Assembly (NCBI GenBank): GCA_033239525.1
Contig: BSYO01000004.1
Location: 19,072,037-19,136,036 of the forward strand
Source: Nepenthes gracilis
Taxonomy: Eukaryota; Streptophyta; Magnoliopsida; Caryophyllales; Nepenthaceae
DNA: 64,000 nt
Reading direction: 5' to 3'
Part shown: in pieces, positions 11,119 to 22,445 of the stretch
Position numbering within the stretch: the first letter of the stretch is position 1
Layout: every line of letters starts with the position of its first letter
The notes under the pieces: model-generated
The model's database searches: none
What the model was told of the DNA's origin: nothing
The model's input: the letters and a program-made list of their open reading frames with translations, nothing else
Made by a program: the position numbers and the translations under genes

Positions 11119-12071
11119 TGTTGGCGTAGAAAGGCGGGCGGCCAGACGATAATGTACAAAATCACATACACACAGAAAGAATGAAAGAAAAAAATAATAG
11201 AATACCAAAAATTGTACGTGGAAAACCCTTTTTAAATAAGAAAAAAATCACGGGACACTCAATCCATGAATGAGCTCCATTATATGAGATTGGTTACACA
11301 AATCACACGGTTGCACAAGCCCAAGAAGCAAAAAATTGAAGAACAGAGAGCGAGAAATACAAAGGCTTCACACGTTGTGTTTTTCACTCACTACTCTATT
11401 TTTCTTCTCTGTTTTTCACTCTATCTCCTTACATGTATCTCATCTCATACCATTTTTAAATATGCTATATATACTGCTCCAACAGAATGAGCAACTACCA
11501 ACTCAGCAAAGTGGTTCGTACACAGCTCCCAAAATCTATAATGGCGGCGCACGCTCTATCCTGCAGTGGGCGGCGCATGCATGTCCTTACAGATTGACTT
11601 ATTATCTTCCCAAGAATGACGTCTCCTAACTACCCAATCAAAAAAGTCAACTGCACGCTATTTGGAGAAGATAGTTGTTCAACATTTTTATTCTGAGCCG
11701 GTCAACGCCCCGTTGACCGTCTTTTTTACTTAGCCGGTCAACGCCTATGTTGACCATCTTCTTTACTTGGTCGATCAATACCCAGGCTGACCGTCTTCTT
11801 CACCTAGCTAGTCGGACGTCCTTCTGCAATGCTGTAGCAAGTCCTCACGTCTTCAACCGGTCAACATGATGTTGACCGAAACATATAATTTGTCGGTCAA
11901 TAAATTGACCGGTTATTTCTGTTCGTCCAAAACTTCTGGTTAACAATGTTCACTGGAATTCCTTATGCTTAAGTTGTGCATAGTCTACGGACCTTAATCG
12001 CACACAAGGTCCTCGTACTCCATCCAAGTCCTCCGGCCATTAGGACTTTTATACGGAAGTGACCCCCAACA
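11119..12071 (+). mobile_element. Solo LTR, TGTTGG...CCAACA, flanked by ATATG
   Basis: The block starts TGTTGGCGTAG and ends CCCCCAACA, a 6-bp terminal inverted repeat. It is flanked by the same five bases, ATATG, at 11114-11118 and 12072-12076. Length is 953 bp. Near the 5' end it has ACGTGGAAAACCC followed by AAATCACGGG, a pattern common near the start of plant Ty1/Copia LTRs. No internal retroelement coding sequence is present and both ends are intact, so this is a recombinational solo LTR. The Copia assignment is by style only; the boundaries are strong. Confidence 0.85.
11697..11911 (+). repeat. Palindromic CGGTCAAC/GTTGACCG repeats in the solo LTR
   Basis: Two 36-bp tandem units (11697-11732 and 11733-11768) and a degraded third (11769-11805) each carry an inverted pair, GGTCAAC, a 5-6 base loop, then GTTGACC. 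Further palindromes follow: CGGTCAAC-ATGAT-GTTGACCG at 11858-11878 and CGGTCAAT-AA-ATTGACCG at 11894-11911. Each arm contains TTGACC, the W-box core, on one strand or the other. Arms are 7-8 bases or more and loops 2-6 bases, so they could also form small hairpins. The spacing is too regular to be random in this base composition. Confidence 0.8.
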
Positions 12072-12076
12072 ATATG

Positions 12077-13240
12077 TTCATAATTGTGCTGATTTATTTT
12101 CATTAGTCCTATGCCTATTCTTTTGCTATCTACCTGGGCCCAAAGACTCTCTGTGTTTTATGATTTTGACAACATCGGTGAAAGTTTAGTGAATGCAAAC
12201 TTCATTATTAACTTCATGAGAATTTTTATGAAAATTATTTATTTATTTATTTTTTATAAACATTTTATTTTTTCAGAATATATCTTAATTTTTGGATTTT
12301 TGTAATAATCAATTCAGCCTCGGATCAAAAAAATGTACTTTGGTTATATTTTATCTATCCAACAAATTTAGTAATGAGCATAATAGTCTTATTGTTTCGA
12401 CGGAGCAAAAAACCTATGATTAGTTTTTTAAAAAATTTCTATATGAATAATTTCAACGAAATCTTCCCTCTTTACCTATGTTTACATTTGAAAATGACTT
12501 GTAATTTACGCAAATTGCTGCATGAGAGTTGCCTGGATTCAGAGATTAGAAAACCCCATTTGAGAAATGATCTGGGCGATCGTTTTTATGGGCTCTGGGT
12601 GAGCTTCAAGAGTAGTACCAGGCGAGGTGCTTGTAATTGTAAAAAATGAAAACTATAAGAGAGTTCTGAAATCTTAGTTTATAGAGAAAGACCTAGGTAC
12701 AGGATTGACTCCTAGGTGGATGAACCTACCTAAATCGTCACGTCTGTTATCTCTCTTGCCCCTCTTATCTTTCGTTTTCATTCTGTGGTGTCATTTTGAG
12801 TTTTGGTTTTCTACTTTTTTTTTTTTTTTTTTGGGTTGAAATGTTGATTGGAAAATTTGAGCAGTTTTCAACAATTAGACAACTCACCCCACTTGGGGCT
12901 CACACCTACACAGACAACTCAAAACTCCATCTAACAATAATATACACTGATAACTGTCTGCAGTGCTGCAGATCTTTAATATTTATCCTCCTCTATGTCT
13001 TGCGTAATTTTCTTAGCACAGAAGACTTGGCACGGGAGAACTTGTCGCTCGAATTAGGAAATGTAATAGGCAGGAAGCAACAGATTCAGCAATGAAGTTG
13101 ATCTACTTGCATCGCATCCTTTATACAACGAAACACAAGCCATTTATCCAATTTACATAACTTGATTGAATTTTACCGGACATTGCAATCAGAAACAAGC
13201 AATTCATAGAACTGCCTCAGATCCATCTGACCTATTGTAC
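12077..13240. other. Intergenic DNA downstream of the kinase gene, with an LTR-like relic
   Basis: About 12500-12790 contains CAGGATTGACTCCTAGGTGG and ACCTAAATCGTCACGTCTG, phrases in the style of the 3' half of plant Copia LTRs, without definable ends. The remainder is AT-rich, with a T-run at about 12813-12831. About 13100-13291 is the likely 3' untranslated region of the minus-strand kinase gene. No additional gene is supported. Confidence 0.4.
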
Positions 13241-13291
13241 ACACAGCAAACATAATTTGAAAGGAAACATCCAAAAAAAAAAAAAAAATCC

Positions 13292-15379
13292 CTATTCTGT
13301 ATCAGCCTTTTGTTTTCTTCTTGACCGGCTGAATAATCTGGAAGGTGGGGAGGGAGAGAACTCAAATGGAAGTGGTGGAAGATCCATTTCCCCTCTTAGA
13401 ATCGTAATAATGTCCCCAATGTCTGGCCGAAGCTCTGGCATTCTCTGTAAGCAAGCTAATGCTAAATTAATACACAAAGTAGCCTGCTCCTTATTATATG
13501 CATCTTTCAATCTCTCATCTACCAGTTCCAATACGTTACCGGCTTGAGCTAGTTGCCTAGACCAGCTTACCAGGTTTGCTTTCTCTAGCTTCATGGGCGA
13601 ATTCAAGACGTGCAAAGGCCTTCTACCCGATATGATTACTAGGATTAACACCCCTAGGCTGTAGATATCAGTCTTCTCCATCAAGTATCCACACCCTCCA
13701 TATTCGGGGGCCACATAGCACAGTGTCCCTCTCATGTTTGTTGTGCTGCTCAGCTCCCTACTAAATAGATCTCCACTCCACATGTCACTACCCATAGAAT
13801 GAGTCCTCTTTTTCTTCCAGCCTCTACTAAAACTGACCTCAGCATCTGGGTTGCGATTATTTTGATCATGTGTCCCAAATTTCCCCGCTTTCAGCATGTA
13901 TAACCGTTGACCCAAATGAAAATGCGGCAGCTTGAAGCTTTTCTTCTTCTTCTTCTTCATCTTGCTTTCAAGGGTCTTTCTTCTACTACCCTTCTTGCTC
14001 ATCTCATCAAGGTGCTCTTCTTTCCACCATTCCTGCATTTTCCTCGGTTTTGTCTTTCCTATTTTCCGGTCTCTCTGCTCCGTGCCCTCATTAAAAGCAT
14101 GGCCAGACTCAAATTCTTGTGACTGGCATTGATTAGCGTCTTTCAACTCATCCAAATTCGGTGACCTTGTCTTCTCTTCCCTCCACTCAGGACTAGCTGA
14201 CGGGCAAATTTGGCTCCCTATCCATTCCGTGACATAATCTTTACTGCACAGTTCACCACTCCCATCTTGTACCCACCACCAATCTTTCCCCCATTGTTTA
14301 GTGTTATTCCCAGTGACATCCGAGCCAAGGGGACTCAAATCCAAGTCCTTGCTATGTTCAGCACTAGAAGGCCCATCGTCATATGAGGACTTCTTCCGAT
14401 CCTCCCCACTAACATCTGCTGGTAAAACCTCTTTCCCTTTTGGACTGCCACTACTTTTCACGTCATTGAATTTCTCAAAAGGATTCGATGAACTCAAATT
14501 CAAGCTGTTCCAATTGTGAAATGTTCTACTATTTTTAGAAGGGCTAGATACTTGTAAGGAATGAGCAAAATCCATCTCATTAGCCGGGGTCCCAACGTTG
14601 GAATTCCCAGAGAGCTCTTGGCTCTTCCACAACTCCTGACTTTTCCCTAAATCCTGACTGAACATTTCAACTCCAAATTCTCCCTCTACTTTAATCCTCG
14701 ACAATCCAAAATCAGAAATCTTTGCCCTGAAATCCCAGTCAAGCAAGACATTGCTTGGCTTCACATCTCCATGAATAACAGGGGGATCACATTCGTTATG
14801 CAAAACTTCGAGCGCCTGAGCTACGTCCTGAATAATCTGAAACCTCCTATCCCAACTCATACAGAAATTTGTCCCGGTAGAAAACAACAAATCTTGTAAA
14901 CTACGATTGGGCATATACTCATATATTAATAATCTCTTATTATTTTCCAAACAGTAGCCTAACAGGCTTACAACATATGGTGATCTAATGCCAACAAGCA
15001 TAGTCAGCTCATTTTGGAACTCTCTCTCAGCCTGCAACGAGGAAGAGTCGAGCTTTTTAACGGCAACAGACTTACCATCGCTTAGAATGCCCCTGAAAAC
15101 CGAGCCGGAGCCGCCTTTTCCGATGGAGTTCTCGGGGCTAAATTGATTAGTGGCTGATTTGAGCTCTTTGTAGGTGAATTTTCGGAGCTTGAAAGGGGCT
15201 GCTGAGTCAAAAGGGTTGGTTCTGGAGCGGTGGATGAGAGAGTACAAAAGATGGTAAAGGATGTAGGCTAGTGTGAATAGAATCACTACTGTGGCGGAGA
15301 TTGTGAGCGCTAAGAAGACAGCCTTAGATTTGGAAAAGCAACTGGCTCTGGGGTTCGGGGGAATCGGTCTAGAAGCCAT
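13292..15379 (-). CDS. Receptor-like protein kinase, intronless, non-RD, with long activation-segment insertion
   Basis: A 695-residue kinase, complete in one exon. The first in-frame ATG is at 15379; the frame stays open a further 11 codons upstream but offers only GTG, so ATG at 15379 is chosen. Residues 20-46 are a single hydrophobic membrane segment with almost nothing before it, so there is no large ectodomain. The kinase domain follows: glycine loop GKGGSG (87-92), lysine 108 in SVAVKK, glutamate 124, HGDVKPSN (203-210), DFG (223-225), APE (557-559), DIYSLG (571-576) and Arg651. The catalytic loop reads HGD, so it is non-RD, but Asp205 and Asn210 are kept. Some 331 residues separate DFG from APE, against a few dozen normally; they include a tryptophan-rich stretch (361-388), EWWKEE (450-455) and a six-lysine run (475-480). 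It resembles the family of Arabidopsis At1g80870; substrate and ligand are unknown. Confidence 0.93.
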   Translation of the reverse strand: MASRPIPPNPRASCFSKSKAVFLALTISATVVILFTLAYILYHLLYSLIHRSRTNPFDSAAPFKLRKFTYKELKSATNQFSPENSIGKGGSGSVFRGILSDGKSVAVKKLDSSSLQAEREFQNELTMLVGIRSPYVVSLLGYCLENNKRLLIYEYMPNRSLQDLLFSTGTNFCMSWDRRFQIIQDVAQALEVLHNECDPPVIHGDVKPSNVLLDWDFRAKISDFGLSRIKVEGEFGVEMFSQDLGKSQELWKSQELSGNSNVGTPANEMDFAHSLQVSSPSKNSRTFHNWNSLNLSSSNPFEKFNDVKSSGSPKGKEVLPADVSGEDRKKSSYDDGPSSAEHSKDLDLSPLGSDVTGNNTKQWGKDWWWVQDGSGELCSKDYVTEWIGSQICPSASPEWREEKTRSPNLDELKDANQCQSQEFESGHAFNEGTEQRDRKIGKTKPRKMQEWWKEEHLDEMSKKGSRRKTLESKMKKKKKKSFKLPHFHLGQRLYMLKAGKFGTHDQNNRNPDAEVSFSRGWKKKRTHSMGSDMWSGDLFSRELSSTTNMRGTLCYVAPEYGGCGYLMEKTDIYSLGVLILVIISGRRPLHVLNSPMKLEKANLVSWSRQLAQAGNVLELVDERLKDAYNKEQATLCINLALACLQRMPELRPDIGDIITILRGEMDLPPLPFEFSPSPPSRLFSRSRRKQKADTE

Positions 15380-16090
15380 AGTTTGATCCTCACCGCACCG
15401 CCCCGTTTCCACCTTTGAGATTCTTCTCTACTTTTTACTGGGTTTCGGTCTTCTTGGTCAGCATAATGGCAACCAGGGAAAATGGGAAGTTGAGAAATAT
15501 GAATGCAAAGAAGCTGATTTTTCCGGCCACAGTTCAGTGGAGGAGGAGATAGAGAGAGCTAAAGAGGAGGCGACGGTGGTGGGCATGCCCAGAAAAGCAA
15601 GCATATTGTAGAGGAGAGTAAAGGAGGCAGCATTTAGGGGGGAAGAAGACGATGGACATTCCGAACCCTGTCTCCAAGGACAATTTCTTTACAGTTGGCA
15701 GACTAAAGGATCCTGCTCATTTAGAAATCTTTAGTGATTTATTGATGATGATGACGATGGGATGGGGACTCCACCGAGGGGAGTGGGTCTCCAAAGATCC
15801 TTTTGACTACTAATAAAATTTCCGTTTTGCATAAAGAAGAAGAATGAAAAAATAATTGGAGAGCAGCGTGCCGGGTGGGTTAGAGTGGCTGGGAAATCCT
15901 TTTTTACAAGAGGCGGTGGAGCTGAAGGGGGAGACACGTGTCATCCACGTTTGAGAGATTCGTTTTCTCTTTTCTCTTTGGGAGATACAAAAGGACTTGT
16001 TAATGAGAAAGAGGAACAGTCAGTCCGTCGGTCAGTCAGGCGTCATCCCCTGTCTGCCTCGCCCTCCTAAATCCCAACCCTATCAAGTTT
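15380..16090 (-). promoter_or_regulatory. Upstream region of the kinase gene with palindromic G-box
   Basis: The minus-strand gene begins at 15379. Immediately upstream, about 15413-15660, is a leader-like region that reads CT-rich on the coding strand. At 15933-15942 lies the perfect palindrome GACACGTGTC, containing the CACGTG G-box, and a second ACGT core follows at 15947-15950. Paired ACGT elements are an established arrangement for bZIP or ABA-responsive binding. They sit roughly 560 bases upstream of the ATG. I found no clear TATA box, so the transcription start is not placed. Regulation by these sites is inference. Confidence 0.45.
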
Positions 16091-18399
16091 TGGCACCGTC
16101 TCATTAATTTTATGTACATACGGATAATGGTATTCCTTCTTCGCAAACGTAATTAAGTTTTGAGTACTTACAAATTTTTTAAAAAATTTAAAAAATATAA
16201 TAGTGGTTATATATTTGATTAATTGTTTTTATAATATAAGTATATTCATATTTTAAAATTTAAAAAAAAAAAATATATATTTATATTATTTTAAAATTAT
16301 AAAATAAGACTTATTGCATCATATCAATTTATCACGATCCAACGGCCTGGATTTACATGGAGAGCTCCCCCTCACTGTATGTTGGAGCCCCTCATTTCGT
16401 TTGCTTTTCTTGCCAGGAAACATTTAATATCAATATCTCTCACGAGTAAACAAAGAACATTCCACCAGATGAAATGACTTTTAGTTTCATATTTTAATGT
16501 GTAGCTTACTAAATGGGTTTTTTATATACATATACTAAACATGTCGATTTTAAAATAATTCTTTTTCACGGATCCCTTTGCTTCCCGTTAAGTTGCTGGT
16601 ACTACTCCTGGGTGGTTGACCACTAATTTGAAGGGCAATAGTAAATACTTATTAAGTTTTAGATTAGTTTCTTACTAAATTTTATGTCTATTGACAAATG
16701 TTATTTGGTGTGATTTTGTTCGAGAAATACTTTGATGAGTTCAACTAAATAGCAATATTAATGCTCACATTTGGCAAGAAGATAAAGGAGAAAAATAAGG
16801 TGTCGGTGTAGTTATCTTTCTTGCCAAATTCTTATATCATGTTATTATATTGCCATTATTTAGGAAAAACTTGCTCAATTTTGATAAAATTTTTACATTT
16901 ATTTTTACTTATAAACGAGTCTAAATAGAGAGAAAGTAATGAGATTTTAGAAAAATTGAGTACCTTGGGATATCATGCAGCACCGTGCGACAAATCTTAG
17001 GATAGAGAAGATAAGTTGGAAAAGAGAAACAGTTACTCCGAATTCAAAGACATTGAATGCTATCATTGTGAAGATAATGGTAACATAAATCGAAATCACT
17101 TCAACTAGAAGTAGGAAAAGATGGGAGGGAATAGCTAATAAGAGACGAGGGATCATGATGGTAATAATTAAGCCTATATTACTATCATGATAATTTGTTT
17201 ACATACAAGCAACAAGTTGAAACTTGTGCTTTAAGAGGTGCAGCATGTATCGAATATCTAGTTAAATTTGATTTCAATTAACATATTTAATGAAGAAATT
17301 TTGCATGGTGATTGGCAAAGGCCAATAAAAGTTCACTAAAGGCTCATTGGTTTTGGCAATAGTAAGCAAGAATTCAAGCTAATACTTAGTAAATACTTGG
17401 ACTGCCAAGGACAATGCCAATATTACCAATAGGAGATTTGATTAGGATGGCGGGAGCATGTTAAAGAGGGATGCCAAAAATAGCCGACTCTACCAATGTG
17501 AAGACCCCAAAGGAGAGTAGAAATACTCCAAATCTATTAGTGGACCAAAGGAAGTTGATGCTTAAGCTTGTGAATGTCAATGTTAGGTTTCTTGTGGAGA
17601 GAAAGTTGCCAACAGTAAGAAATGACGATCATTAGAGAGTCAATTGGTCCACTAAAGGGTTATTATAAAATGCTTGTTAAGTTTTGCACCACTTCTTTAT
17701 AAATTTTATATTTATTGACTTGTTATCTAACAGTATGTTCAATATTATACGAGAATTCGTTTGAGAAAAGATAATTTTTTAAGATGCGCATGATAGATGC
17801 ATGTACAAATATGGACAAAATTTTAGAACTTGACGTGCATCTGAAAGGCGCACGTGCATGACTTGCTTATACTAATTGCACTTGATGCATGTACAATAGG
17901 CACACTTGGGCCAAAGCGGATACAAAAGTCCTAATATGTTTTTTCAAGGTAGATTTTTTAGAGCAATGCACAAGAGCCGCTATAAGAAAGAGAATGTAGG
18001 AAGAAATGAGAGAATTTGAAGATTTTCGACATCTAATTTCAATTTAAGTTTCATTATTTACTAAATTCAAATACGTGGTTCTAATTTTGATTGTAAAACT
18101 TTCACAGTTTGGTTGATTGATTTCTCATCTTATTCTCTATTATATTGCAGCTAAGTGTGTTAGGAGTTTTATTTAACTATTTTTAATACAGGTTGTTGTA
18201 AGAGGCCCTTGGAGATTATTTTTAACCATACATTTTATAATATATTTATTCAAAAATTGTTTTATAATTTTCTTTAATTAGGAAAAATTTTTCATATTAA
18301 ATATTATTTTATAATTTGTATGCTTATATGCATATTATTATTTATTGTAGTTACACGAGATATTTATGATTGACAATTAACAAGAAATTCGAGATTTAT
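16091..18399. other. AT-rich intergenic DNA
   Basis: No supported gene. A short minus-strand frame with a real ATG (16947-17156, 69 residues, hydrophobic) resembles no family I recognise. Around 17790-17960 several GCATG and GCACGTGCATG words recur (for example ATGCGCATGATAGATGCATG), similar in style to about 19200-19390. This may be part of an old LTR, but no boundaries were found. Confidence 0.4.
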
Positions 18400-19600
18400 A
18401 TTAATGCACCAGTAGTGTGCATATTTTGAATGGCAACAATTATAAATTCATGGGCTCTACTTTTTTGTTAGCCATTTGCAAGCTACTTTTATTGATATGG
18501 TAAACAAACAGTATTTTGGATTTTCGTATTCTACTGCCAGTAAAGCAACTTTTCAAAATCGATGAAATGATGTCAAAGATCAACCTTTCTAATAATGCTT
18601 ATGTGACCCACCCTACAATTTTAAATGCAAGATGAGCATCAAGATGTGGAGCTGTATGCTGCTTCCCCCTTTTCTTATGATGACCATGTTGCCATTCAAT
18701 CAAAATATGCACAATTAGTGTGGCAAAATAAATCTAAATTTTTTGTCAAATGTCTATTACCAAACTCATGAATAAAAAAAACACAATAATATAAATTTTT
18801 AATGTGAAAAATTTTTCTCAATTAAAAAAACATTACAAGATATTTTCAAACAAATTTACTATAATGATAGTGCGGTTACAAATAATTTTCTCTAAAATTT
18901 ATTCACTACAAATATGAATAAAGAATGGTTAAATACCAACTCCCTTTACATACCTAATAATCCATGTAAAAATATACACTGGGAATAAAAATAATTAAAT
19001 AGTAATACGCACTAAAAATCAATGCTAAAATAACTTATTAGACATTGGTAAAAAAAAAAAACTTAAATTGGATATCAATTGGATGCTAAACCTTTTTCTC
19101 TTACCTCCTTTTATTTTCTCTTTTTTTGTTGTGCTCTTTTTATGAGAAAATAATTTCAAATACCTAAAATCGTATTAAGCGTAACTTTATATGAAAAGTG
19201 GTACATGAACGCTGATTAGGCACACATCAGGCGTGGCCTCTCGAACAAATGTCTCACACAAGCACCCTTCAGAATCATAAAAGACATGACTTTTCTAAAT
19301 AAATTATACATGTGCTTCCCTCATATGCACATCTAGTGCCACTCTTTTGAGCAAACAATGCACATGTGTCCTATCGATGTCCATCATGCACCGTTATATT
19401 GACATTTGATCAATTATTGGTCGGCTCTTACATAAATATTATGTAATTCTTTAACATTCTTAGTTGATCAGATGACCATCAACTGACTCTCAGTCAACCG
19501 TAACACAAGTATCGTGTGACCCTTACTTGACATTTTTTCTCAAGATATTAATATGAATATCATATGTTCCCATAATAACTATTCATTTATTGTAATACCC
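18400..19600 (+). mobile_element. Probable relic of a Ty1/Copia-type retroelement
   Basis: Around 18428-18470 the plus strand reads as LNGNNYKFMGS followed by a broken frame, in the style of the start of a Copia gag ('LNGxNYxxW'). From about 18790 the sequence AATGTGAAAAATTTTTCTC recalls the LTR phrase ACGTGGAAAACCCTTCTC common in Copia LTRs. Frames are shattered and no termini were found. The call rests on two weak resemblances and could be wrong. Confidence 0.3.
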
Positions 19601-20055
19601 ATAAGAAAATGAAGTGAAATCCAATGGAGCATCACTCATTCAACTTGAAAACACTAGACCACACACACACAAGTTTTTTAGTTCCCATGGTTTAGATCCT
19701 CCAGCTGCAACTAGCTTGAAAGATACTCACAAATTCAGAGAAACAAGATACAGATCTGATTAAATAGCTATGCACTAGAGCAAGGACGAGATGACTGCAT
19801 CTTTTGGAGGAAACGCGTAACTCTATCACATTATCTCTTGATGATTCTTTAAGGAAACATGAAAGGCTAAAAGAAAACACCCAATCTAAAAGCTAGCAAC
19901 AGCTAGTCCAGTTATGGCAACAAATTGCTTATATCTGCTTCTGTCGATGGCAAAGTGAAATCACATAGATAAAATTGAGCCAGAAGAAAGTGCAAAACAA
20001 CGCTCTATCTCATTCTTTATATACCCATCCAAATAGTCACTTGTTCCTTGGAACG

Positions 20056-20778
20056 TGTTGGGCACGGCTCAAAATGGGTTGACCCAATCCAAAGTTGAAG
20101 TAGGGTCCAAATATCAATGGATCAAATATAGGATTACAGAACCGATTAGACCTTTCGAATAAGGCTCAACAAGGTATTAAATAGAAAATTCAATCTCGAT
20201 GAACGATTACGGTCAACCAAGAGATAATAATACACCAGTAAATGACTAAATCTAGAAAATGTCGAAATGGTATTCATATTAACAGTCAAACTATTTTTAA
20301 ATAAAATAAAAGGGCGGTTATACCCCTGGAGTAACGCCTTCCATTCAATGTCATAAAACATCTTCCAATATAGGCAGTAGTTTTGGATTGGTTAGTCGGT
20401 TAGAACTCCGGTTATAAATACAAAACCTCCCAGTTCAAAGGGGAGAGGTTTAACCAAGACAGTAAAACAGATACTCAAGTAAAGAGTGTGTTCAAATAAT
20501 TGGAGGCAATTCCTCCCAACTCTTACTCGTCCCCTTCCTCTTTCAATTTACGCTTTTCTTTTTCATATTTCTATACCTTAAAAAAGACTACTGATTTGGG
20601 TATTAGATAATATATCTGGGGTAAATCTCGTATACTTCTAATCACTCATTTAGTTTGTTGTGGTATGCAGGATAAAAATTTTTAGTTGCAAAGATCGGAC
20701 CCACTGTCACTATGATCAAGCGAAGGATTCACCCAATTTCCTAATTGGTACGACAAATCAGGATTTTAGAACGTATCA
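20056..20778 (+). repeat. 5' LTR of the Tat-type element
   Basis: The LTR starts TGTTGGGCACGG and ends ACGTATCA, one base before the primer-binding site, and is 723 bp long. It aligns with the 3' LTR at 30423 across its length, with shared words such as CAATGTCATAAAA and TTTAGTTTRTTGTGGT (R = A or G). A less similar plus-strand copy of its first 300 bases lies at 33656. It supplied the promoter for the element. Confidence 0.85.
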
Positions 20779-20779
20779 T

Positions 20780-20797
20780 TGGCGTCGTCTGTGGAAA
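20780..20797 (+). promoter_or_regulatory. Primer-binding site, tRNA-Asp-like
   Basis: TGGCGTCGTCTGTGGAAA follows the LTR end after one base. Plant Gypsy elements that use tRNA-Asp have TGGCGCCGT here, and 8 of those 9 bases match. The equivalent site in the minus-strand relative (35519-35536) reads TGACGCCGTCTATG. Confidence 0.65.
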
Positions 20798-22400
20798 TAT
20801 GGTCAAACCATTCGTTCTAATCACCAAAGTAAACTTTCAAAAAGGGACTTTAATTGTCGGCAAAGTAAAGCAATCGTGGTGAATACCAAGACTTAGACAA
20901 GCTTTTCGCATGAGGACATCACTTCTCGTGGCAACGACCCAGTTGAGGGTAGCCAAGAGGATATTCTTCAATCAATGATCACAAATGTGGAGTCATTGGT
21001 GGCTTAGGTAAATATTATGTTAAAGATACTCAAGTCTATCTTGGACAAATTAGATGGGCACTCACTTAAAGTTCCCACCCCCAATTCTCAAACCTTAACC
21101 TCAAGGAGGAGAAAAGAGAAGGAGCATGCCTCCAAAGAGATGTCACAACAACCCAAAATCATAGAGGGTCGAGAAGCCTCTCTTTGAAAAAATTCCATCT
21201 TGGTGCGAAGGTTGTCTTAACTTTGAGATCAAAGAAGAGAGTCTAAAGTGACAAAATCTATGCAACTCACAGGACACAGGGTGGTCATTGGTGTAGGATG
21301 AGGCATCGTGTAGCAACCTACTGAGCAACCTTCCAAACCGACAAGCCCTCGTGTGTAACCCAACAACTCGAAGCTGAGAACATTTCTCAATGCAAAAAGG
21401 ATCACATCCACTTACGAGGTGGAAAAAAGAATCATAAAATTTGAACAACTATTTCATGGAAGTATGGTCAGCCAATCTGCCAAATTGTGCATGTCTCCAT
21501 TCATAGGAAGATTAGGATATATCGGCTCCCTCTCAAGTTTAAGATATTGGCCTTGAGACCCTAAGGCAAAAATTTTAATCCAATGGATCACTTTTGAACT
21601 TTATTGGGATTTTAAGGCCTTAAAGACCCTGGCTTATGCTTTTACTTCCCTTTAACTCTCAAAAGGGATGCTTGAATTTGATTTTATCAATTGGCACCAA
21701 ATTTGATTCAATTCTTCTAGGAGTTGGCTGACAAATTTTATTTTAATTTGCCTCCCATAGAACTAAGAAAAAGTAGTCGTAACACATTGTCCGAATATGA
21801 CAAGGTCTAAATGAAAGACTGAAGTGCTTCTTAGCTAGATTCAATATCGAGGCCCGAGGTATATCTAAACTACCAATAGTGTAAAATTGAACTCATTTAT
21901 GGCCACTATACAATCAAGTGAATTTTTAAGTATTTAGTTCAATAGGAATCTAAGACATTTCTTGAGGTAGAGACAATTATTTGAGTATATATTGTAGCCG
22001 ATGAGGTTAACGAAGCAAAGCAGCTAGAGCGCTCAAATCACCATCCGGGATTGACCAACAGAAAGAGATAGAACAACGATAACTCCTCCACATGGGATCT
22101 TAGGAAGTAATAGAGGACTAATTCGGGGCGTTAGAAGGGAATGCAAACCATTGAGTCTCATTCCTCTAAACGACATCTAGACCAGCGCTTTAATACAGAT
22201 CCGAAATGAGAAGTTTCTAAGATAGACGAAGTCAATGAAGAACTTGGAGGGAGGATATCAGTTAAAGTACAACATTTACCATCAAATTTTCAGGCTACAG
22301 CACTAAAAATTATCAGACTCTGCAGAAGGAAATTAAGACCCTTATTTAAAGAGAATACCTCAATAAATATCTGAAAAATCTAGGGCATGATCCCGGTAAT
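20798..22400 (+). pseudogene. gag relic of the Tat-type element
   Basis: The plus strand shows pieces of a Gypsy gag (capsid polyprotein) broken by many stops and shifts. Around 21715-21870 the frame reads as FLRELADKFYFNLPP, then SRNTLSEYDKV, matching the usual 'LxxxFxxxF...QxxxESLRDYVARF' segment of plant Gypsy capsid. No uninterrupted frame exceeds about 80 codons. The start of gag is not clear. The identification follows from its place between primer site and protease plus this partial match. Confidence 0.6.
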
Positions 22401-22445
22401 ACTAGCAATGAGGATGTGGAGCTACCTAAACAACCTTAAAATCGA

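Noticed and set aside
16947..17156. 69-residue hydrophobic minus-strand frame with a true ATG, suggesting a small membrane protein
   Set aside because: No family resemblance, no splice context, and the surrounding DNA is unassigned AT-rich intergenic sequence. A hydrophobic frame of this length is expected by chance from T-rich DNA.
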